DNA of 27,469 nucleotides, taken from the NCBI GenBank assembly GCA_027576995.1, contig JANBQC010000382.1, forward strand, positions 1-27,469, given 5' to 3'. Positions 9,220 to 19,936 of this stretch are shown here, piece after piece. This stretch comes from Dimargaris cristalligena (Eukaryota > Kickxellomycota > Dimargaritomycetes > Dimargaritales > Dimargaritaceae). Position numbers and translations under genes: made by a program. The notes below the pieces were generated by a model, which saw only the letters and a program-made list of their open reading frames with translations, was not told the origin of the DNA and did not search any database. The stretch's first letter is position 1. Every line of letters begins with the position of its first letter.

Positions 9220-12200
9220 ATGTCCGACCGAGAAGATTGGGATTGTCCCCTCTGTTTAGAGGAAATGGACCTGTCCGACCGGGGCTTCAAGCCCTGCGAA
9301 TGTGGCTATCAGGTAAGGCAATTGTCCCTCTCACCTATTTCCAAGCGCTTTCTAGCGAAGGAATAACTGCCGACCGCTAAGCCCACTTGTACCTCAATCT
9401 AATCCAAACGTCTACCTCCCCCCGTCTCCTATGCCTCTCAATCCCGTCTCGCTAATTCGCGTCTAGATCTGCCGGTTCTGCTGGCATCACATCAAAGAGG
9501 AACTCAATGACAAATGCCCTGCTTGCCGTCGACTCTACTCCGAGCAAACCGTCCAGTTTACCCCGATTACCCCTGAAGAGTATGCCATTCCTGTTTATAC
9601 GTTGCCTCCACGAACTTCATTGTAGCATGCCCCACACGACCAACTCGCCCGTACTTATCTCTAATTTATCCTTTGCTGTTGTTTTTTACCCAACCCCCTC
9701 TCTCCCTCCCTTTCAGAATGGCCCGGATAAGAAACGCCAAACGGGCCAAGGCACGAGAGAAAAAAGAAGCCGAATCCGCCAACCGCCGACAGCTGCAAAA
9801 TATGAGAGTCGTCCAAAAGAATTTGGTCTATGTGATTGGCCTAAGTCCCCGTTTAGCCAACGAAGAAACTCTTCGGCAGCACGAGTACTTTGGCCAGTTC
9901 GGTAAAATTACCAAAGTGGTCATCAACAAGCGGCTGAATCAACCAACCACCGGCGCCAGCTCGTCGGGTAGTTCCGCCCAGAATGTTAACTACGGTATTT
10001 ATATCACATATGCCCGTAAGGACGATGCCGCCCGGGCGATTACTGCTGTCGATGGAAGTTTATCGGACGGCAAACCGCTCAAGTAGGTGACTCGTAAACA
10101 CCGGTATCATCCCACTGCCCTGCCTGTCCGCCCTCCGTTTCCCATATTCAATTCTGTTATTAATCCGGACTGTCTGTATTTAACCCCCCACCCGTCATTC
10201 TGATCTGTTCTTCTTCACCTTCTATTCATATTCCCTGCACCTCTTTAGAGCCACATTCGGAACCACCAAGTACTGTACATACTACTTAAGACACATCCCC
10301 TGCCAGAACCCCAACTGCATGTATCTCCACGAGCCCGGTCAGGAAGCCGATAGCTACACCAAAGAAGATCTCGCTTCTGGGTAGGTACTATACGCCCGAA
10401 CACCCACTCCCCTGGTTGAACGACTCGTAAAGTGCATGCACCCATTTTAGAGCCAACGCATACTCATCCTCACCCTTATTTATGTGTATCACTTACCTGC
10501 TTCCCTCTGATTAACCGCGCTTTTCAAAGTCGGGGCGGCAAAACCCAGGCCCTGGGCAAGGTCCCCTCGATCACCTCCCCCACACTTTTCCCCGCCCTCA
10601 AACGCCAACCCCCCGAGCCCCGCACCCCTACGTCGCCTTCCCGGAAACCAATGACAGTCAGCTTGGCATCCGTCATCAAAGACAAGCCCCGTGCCCCTGA
10701 ATTATCCGCCAGTGTCGATTCCAAATCATCCAGCGAAGGTACTGATTTAGCGAAGGCGTTTTTGTTTTACTGCTGTCATTTGTAATACGGTACAATGTTG
10801 ACTCAGACTGTACTATTCTAACCCAATGTTACCCCCTTTGCTACTATTTTCATAAAATACTTGATGTACAGGATCTGCGTTACCTCCTACTGCCTCTTGG
10901 GCTCGCGTCGGTGGCCTAAAACCGACCGGCAAGGCGTCCCCACTAGCTGAAGAGAGGGACCGGGCCAGTAGCCTCAAGGTCTCCGAGCGGAATACTGCCG
11001 CTAAGGCCCGGGCCAAACCCGTACCAAGCCCCGTCACCGTTAAGGAGGCTAAGTCTGAGACTAAACCCACTCTCAAACTCAGCACTCGTCTCAGTAGTAA
11101 GCACGCCAGCAAAGTTGATGCCAAGGGCAAGCAGAGCTCAGCACTATTGCTGGATGATGATTCCCTAGAGCTGGAATCCAAAGGGTCGGTGGGTGAATCT
11201 TCCCAGGACCCACTCTCGCCCGATGCCCTCACCTCGCCTACTCCTCTTCCCGAAGTACCCCCGCCACCAGCATCCGAGGCCAACACCGCCCCACCCACCG
11301 AGGCGGAGTCTACCGCGACTACAGATATGGCTGCTCCGTTCACCGAGACTACTGACCCTCCCTTACCTCCTGAACCCATGGAAGAGACCCCGTCACGGGA
11401 GCCCACTCCTAGCCCCGAATCCGGGGAAATTTCCGAACCCCCGACACCATATACCGGATCGTTCGATCCCTTCAGCAAGAAGGTGGGGTCCGCGGAACCT
11501 TCTCCGACTTACTCCGAGTCCTCCCCAGTTGCTACCACAGCTGTCCCTACCATCACCGAACTTGAAGAAACCCCAATGGCTCCTTCCCGCTCGTTTGATC
11601 CATTTTCGGCTCCCTTGGCGTCACCCGCTCTACTAGAGGCCAATCGGATGGATTCCCTAGACGCCACCACTGGGTCAACTCCGGAGGTACCCAAATCCCC
11701 CATTGAGGAACTCCTACCTAATCTCGGCCTCAGTGCGTCTATTTTGGCTGGCAACCGCGATGACGCTTCCACAAGCTCTTTATTCCAATTGGCCAAACCG
11801 GCCCCCGCACCGACCGATCCCTTCGCCATGCGTGCGCCTATTCGACGCACGTCTACGGTAACTTCGGACATCGCTGCCCCGGCTGATCTGGTTGCTGATA
11901 CTACGGACACGCTGCTTAACCGCCAATCGGGCAATGATGAACGCAGTGCCATGAATGCACTATTTAGTAAGCTGAAGCTGTCCAACGCTTCCCTTCCAGG
12001 GTCCCGGTTCGCGTCTCATTTTGGTGGCAGCCCCGCCGGGATGCTACCCCTTAATGACACTTCTGATACCGCAATTCTACCTCAATCTCCGGCCCATTCG
12101 TTTGTCCGACAGGGCTCCATATCCGCGGGTAGCTCAAGTTTAGCCGCTCCACCAGGCCTCAGTCGCACCACATCCCGGATGGGTTCGATTTTATCGCTGG

Positions 12201-13909
12201 ATGGTAATTTACCAGGGCGGAATTCCGCTGAAGAATCGGTTCCGAATGGCTCGAGTACCGGCCTGCTTTCCCAGCACCTGTTCGGGTTGAACAACAGCGT
12301 ACCAGGTTCGACTGACGTGGACCCTGTGTCAGGTGGTCTCACATCCCACCTGCTCAGTAGCGACGCGTCCGGCAATCTCAGACCGATGACTGGCCCAATG
12401 GACGACCACCAGCAGCGCAGTGGACACTTGAGCGAAATCTTCGCCCGCTTGACTGCTCAGCACCTGGGCCAGTCCCCCAACTCCATGGGAGCTGGTCTTC
12501 TTTCGGTCATGGCCAGTCCCACTGGGCCAACGACCGACCCAGCCCTGCAAAGCATTGATAAGCTGCTCCACGATGCCACCAATGCCACCGATCGTCCCCG
12601 GGGTTCCCGAAACGGATTTGAGGACCCGGCGATTATGTCCATGCGCATGGCCGCTGGAAATTTCCCCGGTAGTGGTCGCCGGTCCTTGCTACAGGCCTCC
12701 CAGGAAGAGGCCGCCACCCATAGTCCCGCCCGGAAGGAAAGTCTCGGTCACCAGTCCCGCTTCTTCAATGGACCCAGTGAAAACACGCGGGTGATGAGTT
12801 CGATGATCCCGCAATCCAACCCGGGCCATCAGCAGGACCCGTCTTCGTTCATGGGCGCCCCGGCCTCCAATGCCCCGGGACGGGGTGCGGAGTCCGATTC
12901 GGCCCTCAGCCCGCAGTCGGATGCGGCCATGAGTCAGCAATCGGGCCGCACGCTGTTGGACTCGTTGTTTAAGAATGCGGGACTTAACATCACCGCTAGC
13001 CACAACAGTAACGGGCTCGGCAAGTCGTTCGGAAACCACAGTCCGATGACCAATGGACTGAGTTCCTTAGTCCCCCTATCGTCTTCCATCGCTACCAGCG
13101 GCATTAATACAAGCACTGGCGGTGGGAACGTAGGCCATCCTCTAGGGGATGATATGGTGGGAGGACACTCCGACTTTTTGGGCCGAGGTCTGTCCCAGGG
13201 GCTCGGCGGCAACGGCGGTGGTCTTCCTCACATGAACGACCCCGCCCATCATTTCAATGGCTATATGGATGCCAATATGCCCCTATTTGCCGGTCCCAAC
13301 GGCCTGGCTCACTCCCAGCTCAATGGACAGGGCGGACCGATGCTCTTCAATTCGCTCCCCAACGACCAGCGCGGTGGTGGAGGACCCCTGCCGCTTTCCA
13401 GTCAGCCCGGGATGATACCCCATAGCAGTGGCCTGGGGATGAGCTTGAGTGGTCTCAACCACCCAGCGGTAGATTTGGGAGGGTTTATGAACAACAGCAG
13501 ATTCGGCAACGGCGGAGGTCACTACGCACATCACCCACCCCCGCTGCACCCGCATGCTCATGCTCACGCCCATGCCCATGCGCACCCTCACCACCCGATG
13601 AACCAACAGGGCCTGTTTATGCACGATCCCCCTCCTCCTCTCCCGCATAATGTGCCAACCAACTTGAACCCCTGGTTGGGCCATGGGGTATCCATGAGCA
13701 GTCCCCCCGTCGGCAATGCTGGTGGGGGTATCGGCGATTCATCCCTTTTGAACTCAGTCAACTTCATTGCCCACTCGCAAAGTGGGTTGGTGGGTAATGG
13801 TGGCATTCATAGTCAGATTTTGGGTATGCCCCCGTTCATGCACGCCAATTTCCTGGATCCCAATGCCTCGGCCCCCACTGTCCAGCATGCGAACCGACCG
13901 TTCCAATAG
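9220..13909 (+). CDS. NOT4: CCR4-NOT subunit 4 / NOT4 RING E3 ubiquitin ligase, 6 exons, 1316 aa
   Basis: Exons are 9220-9312, 9467-9579, 9717-10082, 10249-10380, 10530-10738 and 10872-13909. All introns are GT..AG, and the joins keep frame to give 1316 residues. The C4C4 RING, diagnostic of NOT4, has C9, C12, C26, C28, C33, C36, C48 and C51 and is split by intron 1 after GYQ. A basic helix (RNAKRAKAREKKEAE, about 74-88) links it to an RRM (about 105-190) and a C-x8-C-x4-C-x3-H zinc finger (C200, C209, C214, H218). An ALPPTASW motif known from Not4 proteins is at about 307-314. The remaining ~1000 residues are low-complexity Ser/Pro/Gly/Asn, with a His-Ala repeat near 1190-1215. In yeast and animals NOT4 ubiquitylates ribosome-associated and other targets with Ubc4/UbcH5 enzymes and tunes mRNA decay. 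This copy is longer than yeast Not4 because of the disordered tail. Confidence 0.96.
13520..13600 (+). repeat. Histidine-alanine coding repeat within NOT4
   Basis: A CATGCTCA / CACGCCCATGC-type tandem hexamer encodes alternating His-Ala (HAHAHAHAHA), flanked by HH and HP pairs, in the disordered C-terminal tail of NOT4. Codons vary between units (GCT/GCC, CAT/CAC). That points to selection on the protein repeat or to an older expansion rather than fresh slippage. Confidence 0.75.
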
Positions 13910-14036
13910 ATTAGTATAGGCGATTGCTCGAAGTCCATAATCACACACACACACATCCCTTACCAAAATAAGGGGAACTAACTCTGGCCGATATATATGA
14001 GGGAGGTGGGCCCGATATACGTAGCTACATTGCCCA

Positions 14037-14060
14037 AGAAGGGAGGGTGCGCCCTCCTTC
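14037..14060 (+). other. Stem-loop downstream of NOT4
   Basis: GAAGGGAGGG pairs with CCCTCCTTC around a TGCG tetraloop: nine base pairs with a single bulged G, mostly G-C. It lies about 130 bases after the NOT4 stop, so it is likely in the 3' untranslated region or at the transcript end. Confidence 0.55.
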
Positions 14061-14090
14061 ACCGTTGGCGGGACTCTAACCTAACCCTCT

Positions 14091-14166
14091 AGGATAGTGT
14101 GGACAGATGCACGTATTGGTCATAGCACAGATGATTCATTAGAGATATCTTACTCCACACTATCCT
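14091..14166. repeat. Perfect 13-bp inverted repeat with 50-base spacer
   Basis: AGGATAGTGTGGA at 14091-14103 is exactly repeated in reverse complement at 14154-14166. It follows the 14037-14060 stem-loop by 30 bases and lies ~180 bases beyond the NOT4 stop. It might be a long-loop RNA hairpin in the NOT4 3' region, or the ends of a very small foldback insertion. I see no clear target-site duplication. Confidence 0.6.
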
Positions 14167-15777
14167 CACATCTTATTTCTTTTTTACACCTATATTTTTT
14201 GAATTCTCGATTTCCGATTCTTGATTTTTCATACATTTATATATATTTACACTTCCAAGCTTTTTAACCCCCCAAATAAACCACCTTGGCATTTCTTGAC
14301 TATTCCTGAAGCCAGTTTAGCCCGTTTGGTTGTAGCCCGGACCGTCGTGGGTTTAGGAAGGGGTGGAGGGGTGACGAACTTCGTATATCACCCATTGTTA
14401 TGCTCCACAATTAGTCGAAGCGGCCACAATCCCCAGTACATACCACTACTTTAGGTGGGTTTTCCTAATGAACCACCGATGTAATTGCTAACAATGGGCA
14501 CTACGTATGGTGTACGACATTCATACATGAGATTGGCGACGCTAGTCTAATGTTGATGCAATAACTAAGCGATCGGCGCAATAATATGAACGGCGGTTGC
14601 CCCAGCTGATAGTGAACTAGCCACTATACAACGAGTATATGTCGATGGTACAGCCAAATTAATTTTTCCGAGTGAGGGACGCGGGTGTCTCTATATAAAA
14701 CTTTGGCCAGCTGTCGGAAAATGCGGGAGCATGCTAAAACGGAATGCCCCTAAAATGTGGGGCACTACTATTCAACTCCTCCCTCCCACTGTATAGGGGA
14801 GTTTTGGTATGAAATATTATACATTATACAATTTGGTGAAGATAGTGAGTAAAGTGTGGAACTCTTGACCAGTAAAATTCGCTAGCTAAGACGGATTTCT
14901 CGTTATATATATGGCTGCTGGACTGAACCTCTCTCCTGTAGGGGGATTTCTTGGTTTTACAATACATGGAGTAGTGGATTCGCCTACTTCTCCCTTTATA
15001 TTACTAGGTCGCCCAATGGAAGAGAGAGATATATAAATGAGGCCCAACAAAGGAATAGAATGGGGTGGATAATAGGGGGAAAGTCGTTTTAAACCGAGAG
15101 GCCCTTCGAAAAGGGAAGGAAGCGGGGACATCTTTAAGCGAGAGCAACGTCCATTGTTACCAACGGAGTTTCAGAATACCTTTCCCCTCCTCCTCTTTGA
15201 GCGGGAAACGACTTATTCACTATCAAGATTAAATCGGCCCTTCATGAGACTTCTCTCCACCCTTGGCGCCCGCCTATTATTGAAGTTTACCTTGGGAGTT
15301 AATAGAGTAGGGAACCCCCTACATAGGTCGAAGAGATTCTTTCTTTCTTACTTTTCTTGGTTTTGCTTCGTTTATTTACACCCCCAATTATCCTTACGAG
15401 AGCCCTTTATCGCGCGCCCAGCGTGCTTTCACTGCTCATTCCCCCACACAGCCCTTTCGCTTACTTTCATATATCCTCACCTTCCCCTTAGATACTAAAC
15501 CCCGAAACCCCCTGCTTGGACTATTGCTGGTTTCACTTGGTTTTTACTCTACTCTCACCTATTACCTTATCAAGCTTTAGCCACTTTGGTCCATATTTTC
15601 CTACTACTTATTATTTTGTGACTAGCGTCTCTATTGCATTCCGTCAAGTATATATATATATATATACTAGCTACCCTTAGCCACCACCACTACCTCGAAA
15701 GCATTCACCTTTCGCATTTTACTGACGATTGCATTACACCCGCATATACGCACACACACAGCCATATTCCAACCAAC
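14167..15777. other. Intergenic region upstream of the CorA gene
   Basis: There is no supported gene. A TATATAAAA sequence at 14692-14700 and a GATATATAAATG at about 15027-15038 have no gene at a normal distance. A (TA)9 microsatellite lies at 15649-15666. From about 15330 to 15500 the plus strand becomes pyrimidine-rich, probably the promoter/leader of the transporter gene. Open frames at 14886-15131 (minus) and 15154-15498 (plus) look compositional. Confidence 0.45.
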
Positions 15778-18700
15778 ATGTCCCCCAAGACGCGACCTAG
15801 CGACCGACCGTTTACAAATGACTGTCCCGCCAGCTCGGAGAACGATAGCGAAACAGGCGAACAACGACCCTTTCTCCGCCCCACATTGCAAACTAGTCCT
15901 ACCCGGGTTCGGCGGCCCCATTCCACTGCCTGTCTGCATTCCCACTCGCATGCCCGTTCCGACTCCTCGGGACCCGAAGGCGACGAGGTCCACCACGGTC
16001 GGGTCCATTCCGACCATTCCGAAACGGACAGCACCGATGACGACGACGACGGTAATGGTAGCGATAGCGATAGTGACCAATGGCCCCGTTTAGTTCAGTC
16101 CGTGGCATCGCTCCCCGGGGCCCCTACTTCACGGGACCGTTCCCTGCTGGGTCGGAGTAGTCAGCGAACCACACGCGCCGATAGCAGCGCCGGGGTCAAT
16201 TGGGGCCACTTACCGAGGCAACAGTCCCGGCAGTCTTTACCCGATGTCCCAACCTCGGCCCACCGTCCGGGGGAAGGCCCCCACCGGGCTTGGTTCCCCC
16301 CATCGTTTGCGGACCGTGCGCACCAGTCCGTCTATCCCCCACCACTGGGAAATGGTCCAAATGAGATGGGGGGCTGTTCAGTGGACTACGGTGCGACCAG
16401 CAGGGCCTCCCAGCGGCACCGAAGGCCTAATTCCCACGGATGTACCATTCGCCGTAACCCCGCGCGGTGGCACTACTGGAATAAGTCGGAAACGGTACGA
16501 ACCGCCATGGCAGCGGCCCCAACGTCCAGGGAGGAGCATGGTACGAGGAGCGGGGAAAGGGAAAGGGGAGGCCCCGTCGGAGCGGGTCAAAACCAGAGCC
16601 AGGGAACTACAACCGTGCCCTCCGAAAGTCATACGGCACAACATGGATCGCCCCCGACGACCCGGTCAACCACAGTCTCGAACCAATCGTCGAAATTATC
16701 CCCCCGGGAACGCTCGCCATCCCCCGTCCCACGCTTCAGTTTGCCCGGGGACAGCGAAATGGGTACCGATGGAGGATCTCAGTCAGTCATGGGCGCTTCA
16801 ATCAGCAGCCACAGCCATAGCCATAATCATAATCATAATGACAGAGTGCCCCCTTCAGCCGGTCGACACGGGGTTTGTTCCGCCTCGACTCAGCCCTCCG
16901 AAACGACACCCTTGGTGACCGGTCACGGCACTCCCACCTCCCCCAATAACCCTTTAAATATTCAGGCATATACCATTAATGGCGGACCGGACTGTCGGCT
17001 CACCCACTGTGCCCAAGGGGAAACTCCAACAACCTTATTTCACCCAATATCACCGGATCCAGAACCTAGGGCGGGGCGGGACAGCTCTCCCGGGGGATCC
17101 GTCTCGACTGGCCGCCCGCCACTCGTACCCTCATCCCTATCCGCAACCCTCCGGGCCCGCCGACCCCCTCGCTTTGCCCCCGATCGCCTCCGGTATACGA
17201 GTTCACCACTGGTCAATTCGACCCCGGACTGGTCACCGGCCCTGTCCGCCCTTAAAGAAGCCGCACCCCTAGTGGACACCCATGAATCGCACCACTCCCC
17301 GTCTAACCAACAGCAGCAGCAGAACCGCCTGCGGGTCACCAACGGCTACTTGTCCGATGCCTCGGTGGGTCGGATGAGTCGGCGGTCTAGTGTAGTGTTT
17401 GCTCCGAATATGGGTGACTTGGGTAAGGCGGGGGGAGGTGGGGGATCGCGGGTACCGAAACCAGACAGCTCACCGGACTGGCAGGCCATTCGCCATTTTA
17501 CACAGTTTGGAGATATTCCACCTAGCAAGAGCCACGATAACTACGCACTCCCCCCCAATGGACCCGACGGTGAACCAATTAATACGCTGAATACGAGCTA
17601 CACAGATCTGTGGGATATGGACGTCGAACGGAGCTACGTGGACGATGAAGTGGTAAGTGGGTGTGGATCATCGCCAGGATATAATCAGGGGTTTCGGAGG
17701 ATTTACTGCACTTCCATTCCTTAGTGACTATGCAGTGGTACTCTAATGCCGTGGAATGCACCATTACCGATATAAAGCAGGGACATATTAGTTTCTCTCA
17801 AACCTATATACTAATACTTACCCAATACTGCTTGCATCGTTGAAATATTACCTACACTGACTTTCCTCCCCAGTTCCTAGACCCTAGCTACCGATTCACC
17901 TATTTCTCGCCTAATATCGGCACCATCCGCTCACGGGAGATGATCGACCTCCAAACCCCTGACATGTCGCTGGAGGACCTCCTCACCTCCTCCAAGGGTT
18001 GCTTCTGGATCAATGTCCACAGTCCGACGGACAAGGACATGACCCTACTAAGCCGGTTTTTCCGTATCCATCCCCTTACGGCCGAAGACATTCTGACCGA
18101 AGACGCCCGCGAAAAATGCGAAATCTTCCGGCACTACTACTTCATCAGTTTCCGTACCTTCGAAATGGACCCATCCAACGACGGCTACTTGGACCCGATG
18201 CCCATGTACATGATTGTCTTCAAGGAAGGCATCCTATCCTTTCATAGCCATGCCAACCCCCACCCCCGTAACGTACTCCGCCGGATTCAGCAAATGATGG
18301 AGGGGGCCAGTATCACCCCGGACTGGATTAACTATGCCCTCATTGACGATATCACCGATCATTTCCAGCCGGTCATACGGCTCGTGGAACGGGAGGTCGA
18401 CTCGGTCGACGAACTGGTCCTCATTCTTAATGAATCCGAACAGTCGGACATGCTCCGGCGAATCGGACTGGCGCGCAAGACGGTCATCTCGTTACTCCGG
18501 CTGCTCACGGCTAAACCGGACGTGGTCAAATCACTTATGAAACGATTTGAGACTTCCGCCATGAACGGTGGCAATGGAACCAGTACCACGGGCCAGGTCG
18601 GTGGCGGTAGTAGCGGGGGAACCAGTCTACTCAACATGAACGAAACGGGACTGTACCTCGGTGATATTCAGGATCACTTGGTAACCATGATTCAAAACAC

Positions 18701-18986
18701 CAATCACTACGAGGCCATCCTGTCCCGTTCCCACGCTAATTATCTGGCCCAGATATCCTTCGAAATCACCCAGGCGTCGAACCGGACCAATGATGTGGTC
18801 GCTAAACTCAGTGCTTTGGCGTCGATTCTAGTGCCCCTTAATTTGGTCACCGGTCTATGGGGTATGAACGTACCCGTACCCGGTCAGGAATCGGGGGATC
18901 TGACGTGGTTCCATACGATTGTGACCATTTTATTGATAAGTGCCATTATAGTGGTGTATATTACTCGCCGAGTCGGTATTATATAA
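15778..18986 (+). CDS. CorA-type Mg2+ transporter, Alr1/Mnr2-like, 2 exons, 995 aa
   Basis: Exons are 15778-17652 and 17874-18986, with a GTAAGT..CCCCAG intron of phase 0. The start ATG (MSPKTRPSDR) is the first ATG in the frame; the open frame extends further 5' only through non-ATG codons. Residues 1 to about 620 are predicted disordered (Ser/Pro/Arg/His-rich). They include an acidic patch (TDDDDDGNGSDSDSDQW) and a His-Asn run (SHSHSHNHNHND). Exon 2 starts with FLDPSYRFTYFSP, the fungal Alr/Mnr2 entry to the CorA domain, followed by the cytosolic funnel. The first membrane helix ends in LVTGLWGMN; the GMN selectivity signature is 955-957. A second helix (HTIVTILLISAIIVVYI) lies close to a short basic C-terminus. 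Family members carry Mg2+ across the plasma membrane (Alr1) or vacuole (Mnr2). I cannot tell which membrane is used here. The disordered N-terminus is long, as in the yeast proteins. Confidence 0.93.
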
Positions 18987-19099
18987 ATCTAGATCTACCT
19001 ATCTATCTATATATGTATATATGTGTGCATCTGCATGTTTGTGCGTTTATGTGTCAAAAGCTGGATATGTTACATTTCATTACCATAAATCCATTGCAT

Positions 19100-19105
19100 A
19101 ATAAA
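19100..19105 (+). terminator. Candidate poly(A) signal of the CorA gene
   Basis: An AATAAA hexamer stands 113 bases after the stop codon in an AT-rich stretch with repeated TATGT/TATAT efficiency-type elements just before it (about 19000-19050). Fungal poly(A) signals are degenerate, so this is only a reasonable candidate. Confidence 0.35.
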
Positions 19106-19812
19106 TGATCATTTCTGACCAACAAACTCTACTTTTAGACGATTCGATTCCATGAAGTCACATAAATTGGGCATGTAAATAGTCTCACAGGTTTAATGAG
19201 TAGCCCATTGTATACTAGGTAGGCAACTACTTATAAAATTAATAGAAATATATGAGACATGACGGCAAAACAAAAAAGAAAAGACAAATAACTTGCGTGG
19301 TATAGTCGTAGGCAGACAATACTGGTCATTTAAATATGCAAATAATTGAAACCCCGGAGAAAATGTACTACAAAAATAGAGTAGGGAACTAAAGCTACTG
19401 TATATTTAGAGTTACATGAGATGGTTCAATTTAAGAAAATCAGCTCATAGGGTCGGCAGTAAGTTAAGGAGACTTGTACACTGATAATGGGAGATGATTA
19501 TGAAATTAACTTCCCTCTCTAAATTACTTACAGAATAAAATGAACTGATACCATTATGGCCAACACACTGGCAATAGCAAATCAATGGGGGCCCCCACTG
19601 TACATTCGTAATTGATAAGGCCAATAAGACGTGATTCGAAAGGGATGGAGAGGAAATTATTGGCGAGGCAATAAGTTTGACCGTGAATCAGTAAACATTT
19701 CGAAAATGCATAGCATTTTTTCCGGTAAGAGTGAAGGTGGGGAGTTGAAGTGATACTAATGCCAATCAACGGCACCAGGGTATTTTCAGGTACCAGGTTC
19801 CAAGTATTTTTT
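19106..19812. other. AT-rich spacer, no gene seen
   Basis: This is an AT-rich stretch between the transporter gene and the tRNA gene. One 105-codon minus-strand frame (19554-19871) runs into the tRNA and has no recognisable features. No repeat is evident. Confidence 0.5.
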
Positions 19813-19832
19813 TCTATTATAAGTATAATAGA
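19813..19832. promoter_or_regulatory. Palindromic TATA-like element upstream of tRNA-Glu
   Basis: TCTATTATA-AG-TATAATAGA is a perfect 9-bp inverted repeat with a 2-base centre, ending 24 bases before the tRNA 5' end. Upstream TATA-like elements near -30 help place TFIIIB on tRNA genes in some fungi. The palindromic form would read the same on both strands. Confidence 0.35.
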
Positions 19833-19856
19833 TTCTAATAATAATTTTAACGGATA

Positions 19857-19928
19857 TCCGAAATGGTCCAATGGTCAGGATTTCACGCTCTCACCGTGAC
19901 GGTCGGGGTTCAATTCCCCGTTTCGGAG
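19857..19928 (+). tRNA. tRNA-Glu (anticodon CUC), no intron
   Basis: The 72-base gene folds fully. The acceptor stem is TCCGAAA / TTTCGGA with discriminator G. The D arm carries TCC/GGA, the anticodon stem is TCACG / CGTGA, and the loop CTCTCAC puts CTC at 19890-90+2. The T stem is CGGGG / CCCCG with loop TTCAATT. The internal pol III promoters are intact: the A box TGGTCCAATGG at 19864-19874 fits TRGYNNARNNG, and the B box GGTTCAATTCC at 19907-19917 fits GGTTCRANNCC. No CCA is encoded, as expected for a nuclear eukaryotic gene. It decodes GAG codons. Confidence 0.97.
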
Positions 19929-19929
19929 C

Positions 19930-19936
19930 TTTTTTT
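19930..19936 (+). terminator. RNA polymerase III terminator
   Basis: A run of seven T residues begins one base after the end of the mature tRNA (after GC), the standard stop signal for pol III. Confidence 0.85.

Noticed and set aside
10813..11478. 221-codon antisense frame over NOT4 exon 6
   Set aside because: Ser/Gly/Val-rich shadow of the Ser/Pro/Thr-rich NOT4 tail; it also crosses a NOT4 intron boundary.
16244..16918. 224-codon overlapping frame inside the CorA first exon, possible dual coding
   Set aside because: Its composition (Pro/Arg/Gly-rich) is that of a shifted GC-rich low-complexity exon, and the true frame is fixed by the CorA domain and splice phase.
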